The notes: generated by a model from the sequence alone, not told the origin. A stretch of 64,000 nucleotides of DNA from Plantactinospora endophytica (GCF_016862915.1 NZ_BONW01000001.1:1-64000), one strand, 5' to 3'; numbered from the stretch's first letter, positions 25,786 through 35,116 are shown. Numbers and translations: made by a program.

Positions 25786-27633
25786 ATGGTCGCCACTTTC
25801 CGCGCCCTGGCGTCGGTGGTGATGCTCGCCGGGTTCTACGTCGTCGCGCTCGTCCAGTTGGGCGGCGCGGTGGCCCTGGCCATCTGGCTCAGCACCGTAC
25901 TCACCGGCGTGATCGCACTGAAGATCGTGTTCCCGCTCTTCGTCGCCACGGTCGGCGCGGTGTCGGTCGCGCTCTGGAAGGCCATCCGGGCCAAGCCGGC
26001 GCCCCCGGAAGGGCTACCGGTCGGCCCCGACCAGGCCCCGGAACTGTGGCGTACGGTGCACGAGCTGGCCGGCGTGGTCGGCACCCGGGTACCGGACGAG
26101 ATCCGGCTGCTGCCCGAGGTCAACGCGGCGGTCACCGAGGACGCCAAACTGCTCGGCCTGATCAGCGGCCGACGCATCCTCTACATCGGACTTCCACTGC
26201 TCCAGGCGATGAGCGTCGACCAGATCCGCTCCGTACTCGCCCACGAGCTGGGGCACTACTCGGGCCAACACACCCGGCTCGGCGCGGTGGCGTACCGGGG
26301 ACGGCTGGCGCTCGGCGGCACCATCAGCCGGATCGGCCCGAGCAACCCGGTCGGCTGGGTGTTCAAGGGCTACGCCCGGCTCTATTTGCTGGTCGACAAC
26401 GCCGCCTCGCGGCGCCAGGAACTGGAGGCGGACCGGTCCTCGGTGCAGGTCGCCGGCCGGGTCGCCGCCGCCTCGGCACTGCGGGAACTGCCGGTCCTCG
26501 ACGCGGCCTGGGACTTCTACTTCCAGCGGTACGTCCACCCCGGCTGGGAGGCAGGCTTCGTGCCGGACGACCTCTTCGGCGGGTTCTACGCGCTGGTCGC
26601 CGCCCGCAAGGCGGAACTGGACGAGCTGCGCGGCGCCGAGCCGGACGGCAACGGGTCGCGCTGGGACACCCACCCGCCGATCCCGGAGCGGATCTCGGTG
26701 ATCGCGACCGCTCCCGACGTACCCCGCCCGGCCGACAACCGGCCCGCCTACGTGCTGCTCCCGGACATCGCGTCGCTCGGCCGCCGGCTCCAGGACCGGA
26801 TGGTCGACGTCGGTGACCGCAAGGTGCTGCCCTGGCCGCAGTTCACCCACGCGATGGTGGCGGCGGGCGCGCAGCGGCAGACCGATGCCGTCTTCCGGGC
26901 CCTCGGCCGGTTCACCGGGGCACCCGAACCGGGCCTGCCGGTCCTGTTCGACGTGATCCATGCGGGCCGGCTCGGCGAGTTCGCCGAGCAGTTCTTCTCG
27001 AACGCCACCCGGCGGGAGGCGGCCCACAAGTTCGCCGAGCCGATGGAGACGCTGTTGCAGAGCGCCGCCGTCGCCGCGCAGGCGGCCTGGTGGCAGCACT
27101 CGTGGTCGGAGCCGGCCCGGCTCGTCGGGCGGGACGGCCGGCCGATCTCGTTCGGTCCGATCGCCGAGCTGGCCGTCGCGGCACAGACCCTGCCCGAGGC
27201 CGTCGCCCGGCTGACCGCGCTCGGCATCGACCCGACGCACGGCCGGGTGGTGCAGCGCCGCGCCACCGCCGACGGCGCCCGACTGCTCGCCGGACTCGCC
27301 AACATCAAGATCGACGGCGTGGACCACGACGTGCTGATGCTCAACCGTGGCCTGGTCTTCGTCGGCAATCCCGGCAAGTCCGACAAGGGTACGAAGCGGT
27401 TGCAGGAACTCGTCAGCTCCGCGCCGGTCGCCGAACTGGCCGGCCGGCACCAGTTCCTGCCGTTCGAGGAGGTCGCCGGCGCCACGATCCGCAAGCAGGT
27501 GCCGCTGAAGGCCGAGATCGTGCTGCACGACGGCCGCCGGCTGGCCCTGCAGGAGGCGTGGAGCAGCGAACTGCTGGAGAAGAAGAGCCGGGACACCCTG
27601 CTGGAGGCGCTGAAGTCGTTCGGCGAGAGCTGA
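25786..27633 (+). CDS. M48-family membrane metallopeptidase
   Basis: 615 aa from the ATG at 25786, with GGGGGAGG 8-10 bases upstream; the frame is open to 25696. Two membrane segments at about 7-60 precede the peptidase domain. The zinc motif is AHELGHYSGQHTR (H153, E154, H157), with ELEADRSS (about 207) providing the third ligand. The C-terminal 250 residues carry a separate, mostly soluble region of unknown fold. M48 (HtpX/Ste24-like) enzymes cleave membrane proteins in quality control. Confidence 0.92.
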   Translation: MVATFRALASVVMLAGFYVVALVQLGGAVALAIWLSTVLTGVIALKIVFPLFVATVGAVSVALWKAIRAKPAPPEGLPVGPDQAPELWRTVHELAGVVGTRVPDEIRLLPEVNAAVTEDAKLLGLISGRRILYIGLPLLQAMSVDQIRSVLAHELGHYSGQHTRLGAVAYRGRLALGGTISRIGPSNPVGWVFKGYARLYLLVDNAASRRQELEADRSSVQVAGRVAAASALRELPVLDAAWDFYFQRYVHPGWEAGFVPDDLFGGFYALVAARKAELDELRGAEPDGNGSRWDTHPPIPERISVIATAPDVPRPADNRPAYVLLPDIASLGRRLQDRMVDVGDRKVLPWPQFTHAMVAAGAQRQTDAVFRALGRFTGAPEPGLPVLFDVIHAGRLGEFAEQFFSNATRREAAHKFAEPMETLLQSAAVAAQAAWWQHSWSEPARLVGRDGRPISFGPIAELAVAAQTLPEAVARLTALGIDPTHGRVVQRRATADGARLLAGLANIKIDGVDHDVLMLNRGLVFVGNPGKSDKGTKRLQELVSSAPVAELAGRHQFLPFEEVAGATIRKQVPLKAEIVLHDGRRLALQEAWSSELLEKKSRDTLLEALKSFGES

Positions 27634-27713
27634 CTCTCGTTCGTACGGGCGGCCCGGCGGGGCGGGGCGCGCGGGCTCGCCGGGCCGGGTGCTGCCGCCG
27701 TACCCTGGCGGCC

Positions 27714-28691
27714 ATGCACACGATCGACTGGGTTGACGGTGCCGTCGAACTGATCGACCAGACCGCCCTGCCGGGGCGGCTCACCGTGCTCCGGCTGGAC
27801 ACCGTCGAGGACCTGGTCGCGGCGATCCAGCGGCTGGCGGTACGCGGCGCCCCGGCGCTCGGGGTGGCCGGTGCGCTCGGGGTCGCGCTCGCCGCGTACC
27901 GGGCGGGCGACGTCGCCGCCGACGTACGCCGGCTGGAGACCGCGCGGCCGACGGCGGTCAACCTGGCCCGAGGCGTACGCCGGGCCGCCGCCAAGCTGCC
28001 GCAGGGCGCCGACGCGGTACTCGCCGAGGCGTTGGCGGTCCGGGACGAGGAGATCGCCGCGTCCGCCGCGATGGCCACCCTCGGCGCCGACCTGCTCGCC
28101 GAACTGTGCGGGCAACGGCCCCGCCTGCTCACCCACTGCAACACCGGCGCGCTGGCGGCGGTGGTCGGCGGTACCGCCCTCGGCGCGATACTCGAACTGC
28201 ACCGCCGGGACGCGCTCGGCGGCGTACTGGCCAGCGAGACCCGGCCGCTGTTGCAGGGCGCCCGGCTGACCGCCTGGGAGCTCGGCCGGGCCGGCGTGCC
28301 GTACCGGGTGGCGGTGGACGGGGCAGGCCCGTTCCTGATGGCCCGGGGCGAGGTCGACGGGGTGGTGCTGGGCGCCGACCGGATCTGCGCCAACGGCGAC
28401 GTGGTCAACAAGATCGGCACGTACGCGCACGCGCTCGGCGCGCGCCGGGCCGGCATCCCGTTCGTCGTCGTCGCCCCGGAGTCGACAGTCGACCCGGAGA
28501 CGGCCAGCGGTGCCCAGGTCGAGATCGAGGACCGGGGCGCCGCCGAGGTGCTCTCCTACGGCCACTCCGCAGGGGAGGACGGTCCGGCCGACGCGGTCAA
28601 CCCCGCTTTCGACGTGACCCCGTACGAGCTGGTCACGGCGATCGTCACCGAGCGGCGGGTGATCAGGCTGGATCGGGGAGAGCGGGTCTGA
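27714..28691 (+). CDS. mtnA: S-methyl-5-thioribose-1-phosphate isomerase
   Basis: 325 aa from the ATG at 27714; the frame stays open far upstream inside the previous gene. It converts methylthioribose-1-phosphate to methylthioribulose-1-phosphate in the methionine salvage pathway. The family hallmarks are present: RGAPALGVAGALGVALA (substrate loop), catalytic Cys142 in THCNTGAL, and Asp222 in VVLGADRICANGDVVNKIG. Length matches the family. No other salvage gene is adjacent. Its end overlaps the convergent tyrA by 29 bases. Confidence 0.95.
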   Translation: MHTIDWVDGAVELIDQTALPGRLTVLRLDTVEDLVAAIQRLAVRGAPALGVAGALGVALAAYRAGDVAADVRRLETARPTAVNLARGVRRAAAKLPQGADAVLAEALAVRDEEIAASAAMATLGADLLAELCGQRPRLLTHCNTGALAAVVGGTALGAILELHRRDALGGVLASETRPLLQGARLTAWELGRAGVPYRVAVDGAGPFLMARGEVDGVVLGADRICANGDVVNKIGTYAHALGARRAGIPFVVVAPESTVDPETASGAQVEIEDRGAAEVLSYGHSAGEDGPADAVNPAFDVTPYELVTAIVTERRVIRLDRGERV

Positions 28692-29667
28692 CGGCGGTGA
28701 CCGTACGCCGGTCCTCGGCGACCCGGGTCACCCAGCCGCCCGCCCGGCCGAGCTGGAGCAGCGCGTCGGGTTGCGCCGTCAGCTCCACCGCGCTGCCCGG
28801 CCGGGGCGGCCAGGCCAGCCGGGCCGCCGAGCCGGGTGCCAGCCAGTTCCGCAGCGCCCCGATCGGATCCGCCGCACCGACCGCGTCACGGGCCCGGGCA
28901 AGCTCGCGCAGTACGGCGTCCAGGGCCGGCCCGACCGCCGCCGCGTTGCCGCCGCACATCGCCGCGACCAGGTCCGGCCGGGTCGCCGCCACCCGGGTGC
29001 CGTCCCGGAACGAGCCGGCGGCCAGGGTGCCGGCGAGCGGATCGTCGGCGGCGACCGCCGCGATCGCGGTGGCCAGCAGATGCGGTACGTGGCTGACGGC
29101 GGCCACCGCCCGGTCGTGTTCGGCGGCGACCGCCGGTACCACCCGGGCGCCGATGCCGGTCAGCAGCGCCGCCAACTCCAGCCAGTCGGCGATCGCCGTG
29201 ACGTCCGGTTCGAGGCAGAGCACCCAGGCACAGCCGGTGAAGAGCGCCGGATCGGCGGCACCGAACCCGGAGGTCTCCCGGCCGGCCATCGGGTGCCCGC
29301 CGACGAACCCGGCCCGCCGGTCGGTACCACCACGCAGATGGCGGTCGACGAGGGCGCGTACCGGCTCCTTGACCGAGGTGACGTCGGTGACCAGCCCGGT
29401 GTAGCCGACTCCGGAGAGTTCGTCGAGTACGCCGGCCACCGCCGGCAGCGGTACGGCGATCACCACGAGGTCGGCGCCGGCCACGGCGTCGCGTACCGTC
29501 CGGGCGACCTGCCACCGGTGGGCCGGCGGCGCCTGTGCGGCGGCGGTCCGGGCGGTGGCCCTGGTCGCCGGGTCGGCGTCGTAGCCGAGCACCGGATGAA
29601 CGGTCGAGGCCAGTGCCCGCAGCACCGAGCCGCCGATGAGACCGAGCCCGATCACCGCGACGTCCAC
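28663..29667 (-). CDS. tyrA: Prephenate dehydrogenase
   Basis: 334 aa from the GTG at 29667. It oxidatively decarboxylates prephenate to 4-hydroxyphenylpyruvate for tyrosine synthesis. The NAD-binding loop VIGLGLIGGSVLRAL is at residues 5-19. Other family features are VTDVTSVKEPV, GGHPMAGRETSGFGAA (substrate region) and AAVSHVPHLLATAIA. No chorismate mutase or ACT domain is fused. It lies 28 bases after the M23 lipoprotein gene on the same strand, so the two may share a transcript although their roles differ. Confidence 0.93.
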   Translation of the reverse strand: MDVAVIGLGLIGGSVLRALASTVHPVLGYDADPATRATARTAAAQAPPAHRWQVARTVRDAVAGADLVVIAVPLPAVAGVLDELSGVGYTGLVTDVTSVKEPVRALVDRHLRGGTDRRAGFVGGHPMAGRETSGFGAADPALFTGCAWVLCLEPDVTAIADWLELAALLTGIGARVVPAVAAEHDRAVAAVSHVPHLLATAIAAVAADDPLAGTLAAGSFRDGTRVAATRPDLVAAMCGGNAAAVGPALDAVLRELARARDAVGAADPIGALRNWLAPGSAARLAWPPRPGSAVELTAQPDALLQLGRAGGWVTRVAEDRRTVTAVRPALPDPA

Positions 29668-29695
29668 GACCGGAACTCTCGCACACCGGCCGGGG

Positions 29696-30484
29696 CTACG
29701 GCGCCTTCGGGCAGCCGTTGTCGGCGCGCCAGTCCTTGACCTTGGCCGACGGCGACGTGTTCCGCTTCTTCCGCCAGGCGTCCAGGAACGACGCCGGCCA
29801 CACCACGCCACGTCGGATCCACCAGTCGGCCGTCTTCTGACACGGCGGGGAGATGCCGAAGTGCAGGTGACAGACGTTGTTGGCGTTACCCGTCTTGCCG
29901 ACCGTGCCGACCTGCTGGCCGGGGCGCACCCGGACACCCGCCTCGATGCCGCCGGCCACGGTCGTCAGGTGCGAGCCGTAGTAGCGGACGCCGTCGTCGC
30001 CGAGCAGCGAGACGGACTTGCCGCCGTTGTCCGGCCCCTGCGGCCCCGACTTGCTGTACCGGTCGACCCGGCTCACCTCCAGAATCCGGCCGGCGGTGAC
30101 GGCGACGACCGGTGAACCGCAGTTGGCGAAGATGTCGGTGGCCGGGTATCCGGAGTGGGTCGGGTGGTAGGCGACGTTGCCGGTCTGCACCGGGAAGACG
30201 TACTTCGCACTGACGCTGGTCGTCGGCGGCGGAGTGGTGGGCTTCTTCGACGGCGAGCCGGTCGGCTTCGCACTGGCGGTCGGCGAGGGGGGTGCGGTCG
30301 GCGTACCGTCGGCACCCGCGCTCGCCGTCGGCGTCTCCATCGGCTCGAACGCCGGTGCGCCGGTCGGCTGCCTCGTGTCTGCGCAGCCCGCGACGAGCGC
30401 GGTCACCGTCACCAGCAGCACGGCGACCGGGTACGCCCGCCGCCGGTCGAACCGGCCCGGTACCGCTGATCCTCCCCAACGCAT
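29696..30484 (-). CDS. M23-type peptidase lipoprotein
   Basis: 262 aa from the ATG at 30484. The lipobox VAGC puts the lipidated Cys at residue 34. A Thr/Pro/Ser-rich linker follows to about 95. The LytM/M23 domain covers about 98-230: SGYPATDIFANCGSPVVAV, RYYGSHL, VRPGQQVGTVGKTGNA and the HLHFGIS metal site. The first ligand is poorly preserved: HxxxD is represented by YPATD, in which Y replaces H. It may therefore bind rather than cut peptidoglycan. Exported and membrane-tethered. Confidence 0.87.
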   Translation of the reverse strand: MRWGGSAVPGRFDRRRAYPVAVLLVTVTALVAGCADTRQPTGAPAFEPMETPTASAGADGTPTAPPSPTASAKPTGSPSKKPTTPPPTTSVSAKYVFPVQTGNVAYHPTHSGYPATDIFANCGSPVVAVTAGRILEVSRVDRYSKSGPQGPDNGGKSVSLLGDDGVRYYGSHLTTVAGGIEAGVRVRPGQQVGTVGKTGNANNVCHLHFGISPPCQKTADWWIRRGVVWPASFLDAWRKKRNTSPSAKVKDWRADNGCPKAP

Positions 30485-30697
30485 TCGGCCATAGTGGCAG
30501 ACCGGCCCGGAGGCCGTCGGCCCGGAACCGCCGCCACCGCCGCCGCGACCGATCTGTACCCGCCGTCCCCGGTGCCGCCGAACCCGTACGGGCAGCGGGC
30601 GCGACCGGGCCGGTCCCCGGCGGTGGCCGGGTAGGCTGCGGATGGGGAAAATCGCGCGGAACGGGTGGGCAGCGCACCTGTGGGAAGGAGCGGCGTC

Positions 30698-31324
30698 ATG
30701 ACGGATCAGCCGGCTCTCCAGCCCCGGTCCGGCGTACCGCAGCCCGGGCCGATCCAGCCAGCGACGCCCCCGCAGCCGCCTACACCCCCGCAGCCCACCC
30801 AGCTCACTCAGCCGGCCCAGCCTGGCGTGCTCCAGTTCGGTGGCCCGGCCCAACCCGGGGTGGTGCAGCCGGCCCAGCCCAGTACGCCGCATCCGGTCCA
30901 GACCGCGGTGCCGCAGCCCGGCCTGCTGCTGCCGCCCGGCGCCGGGCAGGCACCGCCGGTCTGGCATCCGCGCCCCGCCGGGCACAGTCCGTCCGGCCTC
31001 TTCCCGGCCAGCCCGCCGCCCCCGCACACCCACCCGACCTACCGCGAGCCCCATCCGGTACGCGCCGGAGCCGTCGCCGCGGGTGCCGGCTCCGCCGCCG
31101 TCTGGCTGCTGGCCTTCGGCCTGCTCGGGCACGACCTGCGCGGCTACGTGCTCTGGACCCTGTTGGCCGGCGGCCTGGCCTGGCTCGTCGCGCTGGCGCT
31201 GACGGCCCGGGGCAACCGGGGCGTCGGCGCGGGAATCGCCCTCTCCACCGGGGTCGGCTGCGCGATCGCGGTGGCGGCGCTCGCCACCCGCTGGTACACC
31301 AGCGCCGACTGGCCGCTCTGGTAG
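30698..31324 (+). CDS. Pro/Gln-rich hypothetical membrane protein
   Basis: 208 aa from the ATG at 30698 with GAAGGAG 8 bases upstream. Residues 1-125 are almost entirely Pro, Gln, Gly and Thr in repeating PQP/AQPG units. Three hydrophobic segments follow at about 127-205 (AGSAAVWLLAFGLLGHDLRG, LLAGGLAWLVALALTARG, GVGCAIAVAALATRW). No catalytic motif. Function unknown; a disordered-tail membrane protein is all that can be said. Confidence 0.75.
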   Translation: MTDQPALQPRSGVPQPGPIQPATPPQPPTPPQPTQLTQPAQPGVLQFGGPAQPGVVQPAQPSTPHPVQTAVPQPGLLLPPGAGQAPPVWHPRPAGHSPSGLFPASPPPPHTHPTYREPHPVRAGAVAAGAGSAAVWLLAFGLLGHDLRGYVLWTLLAGGLAWLVALALTARGNRGVGAGIALSTGVGCAIAVAALATRWYTSADWPLW

Positions 31325-31520
31325 CCCCGCCGTCCGGCTCCGGCCGCTGGAAGCCGCTCTAGCTGGCCGCTCGAAGCCGCCTGGACCGGCCGCTCGAAGC
31401 GGTGTCGACGAGTCGGCGAACCGGCCGAAATTTCCTCGTGGCAACGGCGCTGCGTGAGGTCGTCGCTGCACACCGCTACCGGCCTTGACGAACCGGCCGG
31501 GACTCGGCACTCTCGGCGTT

Positions 31521-31688
31521 ATGGCCTGGACAGAGCATCGGCTCGACCCTGACCGCAGCCGCCGTCGGTTGCAGCTCCTTGCCGAGCTGGCCGGGGCGAA
31601 GTCGGTGCGGGAGCGTGAGCATCCCCGACGCGCCCGCGTCGACCGGCTGCGCGAGTTGATCGCCACCCGCCGCCGGTTGGCGAACTGA
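31521..31688 (+). CDS. Small basic hypothetical protein
   Basis: 55 aa from the ATG at 31521 (MAWTEHRLDPDRSRRRLQLL). Highly charged, probably a single long helix. The ribosome site is weak, and an in-frame start at 31485 exists. Kept because composition and third-position GC look coding and the region otherwise lacks a gene. Confidence 0.4.
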   Translation: MAWTEHRLDPDRSRRRLQLLAELAGAKSVREREHPRRARVDRLRELIATRRRLAN

Positions 31689-31850
31689 GCGGCGACCCCG
31701 CCCACTTCGATTCCCCGGGTCTCCTTCGGGGAGTTGCGTGGGCTCTGCTGGATACGACCGGATACCGTCACGCGTAACAGTGGGGCCGGCGGTGAAATCG
31801 CAAGTCGGCTGTGATCTGCGGCTGGGGGCCGCTGGGTAATTGGGGGGACC

Positions 31851-32387
31851 GTGTCGTACTTCGCTGCGGCCGTGGTGCGCCGCCCGTCCGGCTGGAACGC
31901 GGCAGAAGTTGATCTCAATGGTGCTGGCGACATCGACGAGGTCGCCGACCTGCTCCGCGACGTCGACCAGGACGCCGAGATCTCCTTGCTGTTCGTCGAG
32001 TCCGACGACACCTATCTGGCCATCATGCGCCTCGACGAGGGTGAGGACCTCCGGGTCTTCGGTTCGGACTCGGCGTTCGCCGAGGAGTCGCGGCTCGGCG
32101 CACTGCTGGTCGGCGACATCAAGGCTCCGGCCCTGGAGATCGACGACGTCGTCGAGCCGGTCGATCGGACGGCCGGGTCGTCGGACGACGACGACGAGAA
32201 CGAGCCGACCGTCGATCCCGACGCCGATCCGGTGGGCGACGCCGATCTCCTCGCCGACCTCGGCATCTCGGCGCACCGCCTGCTCACCCTCTGCGCGCAC
32301 GAGGGGATGCTGCCGGCCGACGTGCTGGCGGAGGTCTGCAAGGTGATCGGCTGCGACAACGAGGTCGAGGAACTCCGGGAGGCGTGA
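31851..32387 (+). CDS. tRNA adenosine deaminase-associated protein
   Basis: 178 aa, GTG start after GGGGGG. It is an acidic protein with the pattern of the family found upstream of tadA in actinobacteria (SYFAAAVVRRPSGWNAAEVDL, VESDDTYLAIMRLDEGEDLRVF, LCAHEGMLPADVLAEVC). A run of Asp (SSDDDDENE) lies at about 110. Its stop overlaps the tadA start (GTGA), so expression is coupled. A helper role for TadA is inferred from the fixed neighbourhood. Confidence 0.9.
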   Translation: MSYFAAAVVRRPSGWNAAEVDLNGAGDIDEVADLLRDVDQDAEISLLFVESDDTYLAIMRLDEGEDLRVFGSDSAFAEESRLGALLVGDIKAPALEIDDVVEPVDRTAGSSDDDDENEPTVDPDADPVGDADLLADLGISAHRLLTLCAHEGMLPADVLAEVCKVIGCDNEVEELREA

Positions 32388-32956
32388 CCGGAGCAGTGGG
32401 TCGACCGCCGGGCGTACCCGAGGTGCCGGAGCCGCCGCTGACCGGGCGTCGGCACCGGCACGAGGCGTGGATGCGGCGGGCGCTGGAGGTTTCCGCCGCC
32501 CCGACCGACCCCGGCCCGGCGGGCGGGGACCAGCCGGGCGGCCGGGTGACCGAGGTGGCCGCCGAAGCGCTGGCCGGGGACGTGCCGGTCGGCGCGGTGG
32601 TCTACGGCCCCGACGGTACGGAGTTGTCGAGCGCCCGCAACGAGCGCGAACTGACCGGCGATCCCACCGCACACGCCGAGGTGCTGGCGCTGCGCCGGGC
32701 GGCGCGAACGGTCGGCGCCTGGCGGCTGACCGGCTGCACCCTCGTGGTGACCCTTGAGCCGTGCACGATGTGCGCCGGTGCGCTGACACTGGCCCGGATC
32801 TCGACCCTCGTCTTCGGCGCCTGGGAGCCGAAGACCGGTGCCGTGGGTTCGCTCTGGGACGTCGTACGCGACCCGCGGCTCAACCACCGCCCGGAGGTCT
32901 ACGGCGGGGTACTGGCGGCCGAGTGTGCCGCCGCGTTCCGGGCCTTCTTCCGCTGA
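32384..32956 (+). CDS. tadA: tRNA-specific adenosine deaminase
   Basis: 190 aa, GTG start overlapping the previous stop. It converts A34 to inosine in the tRNA-Arg(ACG) anticodon. The zinc/catalytic motifs are TAHAEVLALR (His and Glu) and TLEPCTMCAGAL (PCxxC). An N-terminal tail of about 25 residues and a Gly/Pro insert (about 38-58) between the first helix and DVPVGAVVYG make it longer than E. coli TadA. Confidence 0.95.
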   Translation: MTGAVGRPPGVPEVPEPPLTGRRHRHEAWMRRALEVSAAPTDPGPAGGDQPGGRVTEVAAEALAGDVPVGAVVYGPDGTELSSARNERELTGDPTAHAEVLALRRAARTVGAWRLTGCTLVVTLEPCTMCAGALTLARISTLVFGAWEPKTGAVGSLWDVVRDPRLNHRPEVYGGVLAAECAAAFRAFFR

Positions 32957-33028
32957 CCGTCCGCCCGATCGCTGACCGTCCGCCGGGTCGGCGAGTGTCC
33001 GTCGGGTTGGCGACCGTCCGTCGGGGCG
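32952..33028. repeat. Short degenerate tandem repeats starting at the tadA stop codon
   Basis: Four head-to-tail units of 19-20 bp (32952-32970, 32971-32990, 32991-33009, 33010-33028) share the core GACCGTCCG or GTGTCCGTCGGG. The first unit contains the tadA TGA. Confidence 0.6.
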
Positions 33029-33083
33029 TTGACCACCGCGCCGGGTCGACGGCGATGCCGAGGCGACGATTACCCGTCCCGGG

Positions 33084-33125
33084 TTGTGCACACCCTTGTG
33101 GATAACCCGGGACGCCTGTGGAAAA
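33084..33125. promoter_or_regulatory. Cluster of three DnaA-box-like 9-mers
   Basis: TTGTGCACA (33084-33092), TGTGGATAA (33097-33105, the exact reverse complement of TTATCCACA) and TGTGGAAAA (33117-33125) lie within 42 bp between tadA and the histidine kinase gene. No dnaA or dnaN is nearby, so this is not oriC. It could titrate DnaA or regulate a neighbour. Confidence 0.5.
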
Positions 33126-33133
33126 CCCTCGCG

Positions 33134-34444
33134 TCAGCGTCTCCGGGCCGGCTGTGGCGTACCACCGCCGTTGCTGATGGGCAGCCCGTTGTGCGGTAGA
33201 GCGGGAACCGTGGACGTGGCTGTGGATATCGCTGCGGCGGGGGCGGAAGTCGACGGCAGGTTGTCCGGTACCGTCCGGATCGACGCCTCGGCCGGCAACA
33301 GGACCGTGACGACCAGCCCGCCTCCCTGCCGGGGCTCGGCTCGCACCGAGCCGCCGTGCGCGCCGGCAACCGCCCGGACGATCGACAGCCCGAGCCCGAA
33401 CCCGCGACCGCCGCCGACCCGCTCCTGGCGCAGCCGCCGGAACGGCTGGAACATCGTCTCGACCTCGTACCCCGGCACCACCGGCCCGGTGTTCGCCACC
33501 ACCAGCGTCGCCCAGCCGTCGACGGTGCCGGTGCTGACCCAGACCTGGCCGCCGGCCGGTACGTTGTGCCGCAGCGCGTTCTCCAGCAGGTTCTGGGTCA
33601 GCCGCTCCAGCAGTACCGGATCACCGGCGGTACGCGCCGACGCGAGGTGCCGGTGCACCGGCAGCTCCGTACGGAGTTGCTCGGCCACGTGCCCGACCAC
33701 CTCGGCGAGGTCGATCGGGGTACGGTCGACCACCTGCTGCTCCGAGTCGGCCAGGGTGAGCAGCCCGTCGATGAGCCGTTCGTGGCGTTCGTTGACCGCC
33801 AGCAGGGTGTCGCCGAGCTGCTTCAACTCGGCCGGGGCGTCGGGTCGGGTGATCGCGAGTTCGAGCAGTGACCGGTTCAGCGCCAGCGGCGTACGCAGCT
33901 CGTGCGAGGCGTTGGCGACGAACCGCCGCTGCCCGTCGAACGACTGGTCCAGCCGTTCCAGCATCAGGTCGAAGGTGTCGGCGAGTTCCTTCACCTCGTC
34001 CCGGGGGCCGTCCAGCGCGATCCGCTCGTGCAGACCGCGTCCGGCCGTGTCGGCTCCGGCGATCCGCCGGGCGGTACCGGTGATCTGGTGCAGCGGTTGC
34101 AGCGCCCGTCCGGCGATCAGCCAGCCGAAGGCGAAGGCGGTCGCCGAGACGATGGCGAGTGCGACGCCGCCCTGGGTGAGCAGGGTCTGCAACGCGCGCT
34201 CCCGGGCCTCGTCCTGGATCTGCCGGGCGAAGATCCGGAGCTGTTCGGCGTTGTCCGGCGTGATCAGTCGGGGGGTGCCCGGCGACCCCGGCGGCGGATT
34301 GACGCCGTTCACCTGCACCCCGAACGTGCCGGGCATCCGCTGTTCGACGAGGACGTAGGTGACGGCGAGCAGGACGATCCCGGCAAGCAGGAAGAGGCCG
34401 CCGTAGACGAGGGTCAGGCGGGCCCGGATGGTCAGTCTCTTCAC
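33134..34444 (-). CDS. Two-component sensor histidine kinase
   Basis: 436 aa from the GTG at 34444, which overlaps the regulator's stop (GTGA). Membrane segments at about 13-35 and 98-120 flank a short extracellular Pro-rich region. HAMP runs from about 120 to 172. The H-box FVANASHELRTPLAL has the phospho-accepting His at 181. The ATPase domain shows LLENALRHN (N-box) and GFGLGLSIV (G-box). The C-terminal 40 residues are disordered. It should phosphorylate the adjacent OmpR-type regulator, with the divergent exporter operon as likely target. Confidence 0.93.
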   Translation of the reverse strand: MKRLTIRARLTLVYGGLFLLAGIVLLAVTYVLVEQRMPGTFGVQVNGVNPPPGSPGTPRLITPDNAEQLRIFARQIQDEARERALQTLLTQGGVALAIVSATAFAFGWLIAGRALQPLHQITGTARRIAGADTAGRGLHERIALDGPRDEVKELADTFDLMLERLDQSFDGQRRFVANASHELRTPLALNRSLLELAITRPDAPAELKQLGDTLLAVNERHERLIDGLLTLADSEQQVVDRTPIDLAEVVGHVAEQLRTELPVHRHLASARTAGDPVLLERLTQNLLENALRHNVPAGGQVWVSTGTVDGWATLVVANTGPVVPGYEVETMFQPFRRLRQERVGGGRGFGLGLSIVRAVAGAHGGSVRAEPRQGGGLVVTVLLPAEASIRTVPDNLPSTSAPAAAISTATSTVPALPHNGLPISNGGGTPQPARRR

Positions 34445-35097
34445 CGGATCTGATACCCCACTCCCGGTACGGTCTCGACGATCTGCGGATCGCCGAGTTT
34501 GCGGCGCAGCTTCATCACGGTCACCCGGACAACGTTGGTGAACGGGTCGATGTGCTCGTCCCAGGCCCGTTCCAGCAACTCCTCGGCGGAGACCACCGCA
34601 CCGCCGGCCCGCATCAGCTCGGACAGCACCGCGAACTCCTTGCGGGACAGCGCGACGTACCGACCGTCGCGGTAGACCTCGTGCCGGGCCGGGTCGACCA
34701 CCAGGCCGGCCCGGGCCAGCTTCGGCGGGGTGGCCGGCCGGGCCCGCCGGATCAGCGCGTGTACCCGGGCGGAGAGCTCGACCAGCGCGAACGGCTTGAT
34801 CAGGTAGTCGTCGGCACCGAGGGCCAATCCGGCGACCCGGTCCCGGACGGCGGCTGCGGCGGTGAGCATCAGTACCCGGGTCTCGGCCCCGCCCTCCATG
34901 ATCGCCCGGCACACGTCGTCGCCGTGCACCACCGGCAGGTCCCGGTCGAGTACCACCACGTCGTAGTCGTTGACGCCGAGCCGTTCCAGGGCGGCGTCGC
35001 CGTCGTACACGACGTCTACCGCGAACGCCTCCCGGCGCAGCCACTCCGCGACGGCGTCCGCCAACAGCTTCTCGTCCTCGACCACCAGTACCCGCAC
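34441..35097 (-). CDS. OmpR/PhoB-family response regulator
   Basis: 218 aa from the GTG at 35097 (MRVLVVEDEKLLADAV). The receiver domain has the acidic pair at 8-9, phospho-acceptor D51 in VVVLDRDLP, and a conserved Lys in IKPFALVEL. The winged-helix DNA-binding domain at about 125-218 ends in VETVPGVGYQIR, typical of the OmpR group. It is upstream of and coupled to the histidine kinase, and diverges from the lipoprotein/ABC operon across 131 bp. Confidence 0.94.
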   Translation of the reverse strand: MRVLVVEDEKLLADAVAEWLRREAFAVDVVYDGDAALERLGVNDYDVVVLDRDLPVVHGDDVCRAIMEGGAETRVLMLTAAAAVRDRVAGLALGADDYLIKPFALVELSARVHALIRRARPATPPKLARAGLVVDPARHEVYRDGRYVALSRKEFAVLSELMRAGGAVVSAEELLERAWDEHIDPFTNVVRVTVMKLRRKLGDPQIVETVPGVGYQIR

Positions 35098-35116
35098 CGT
35101 CCCATGGTGACGCGCC

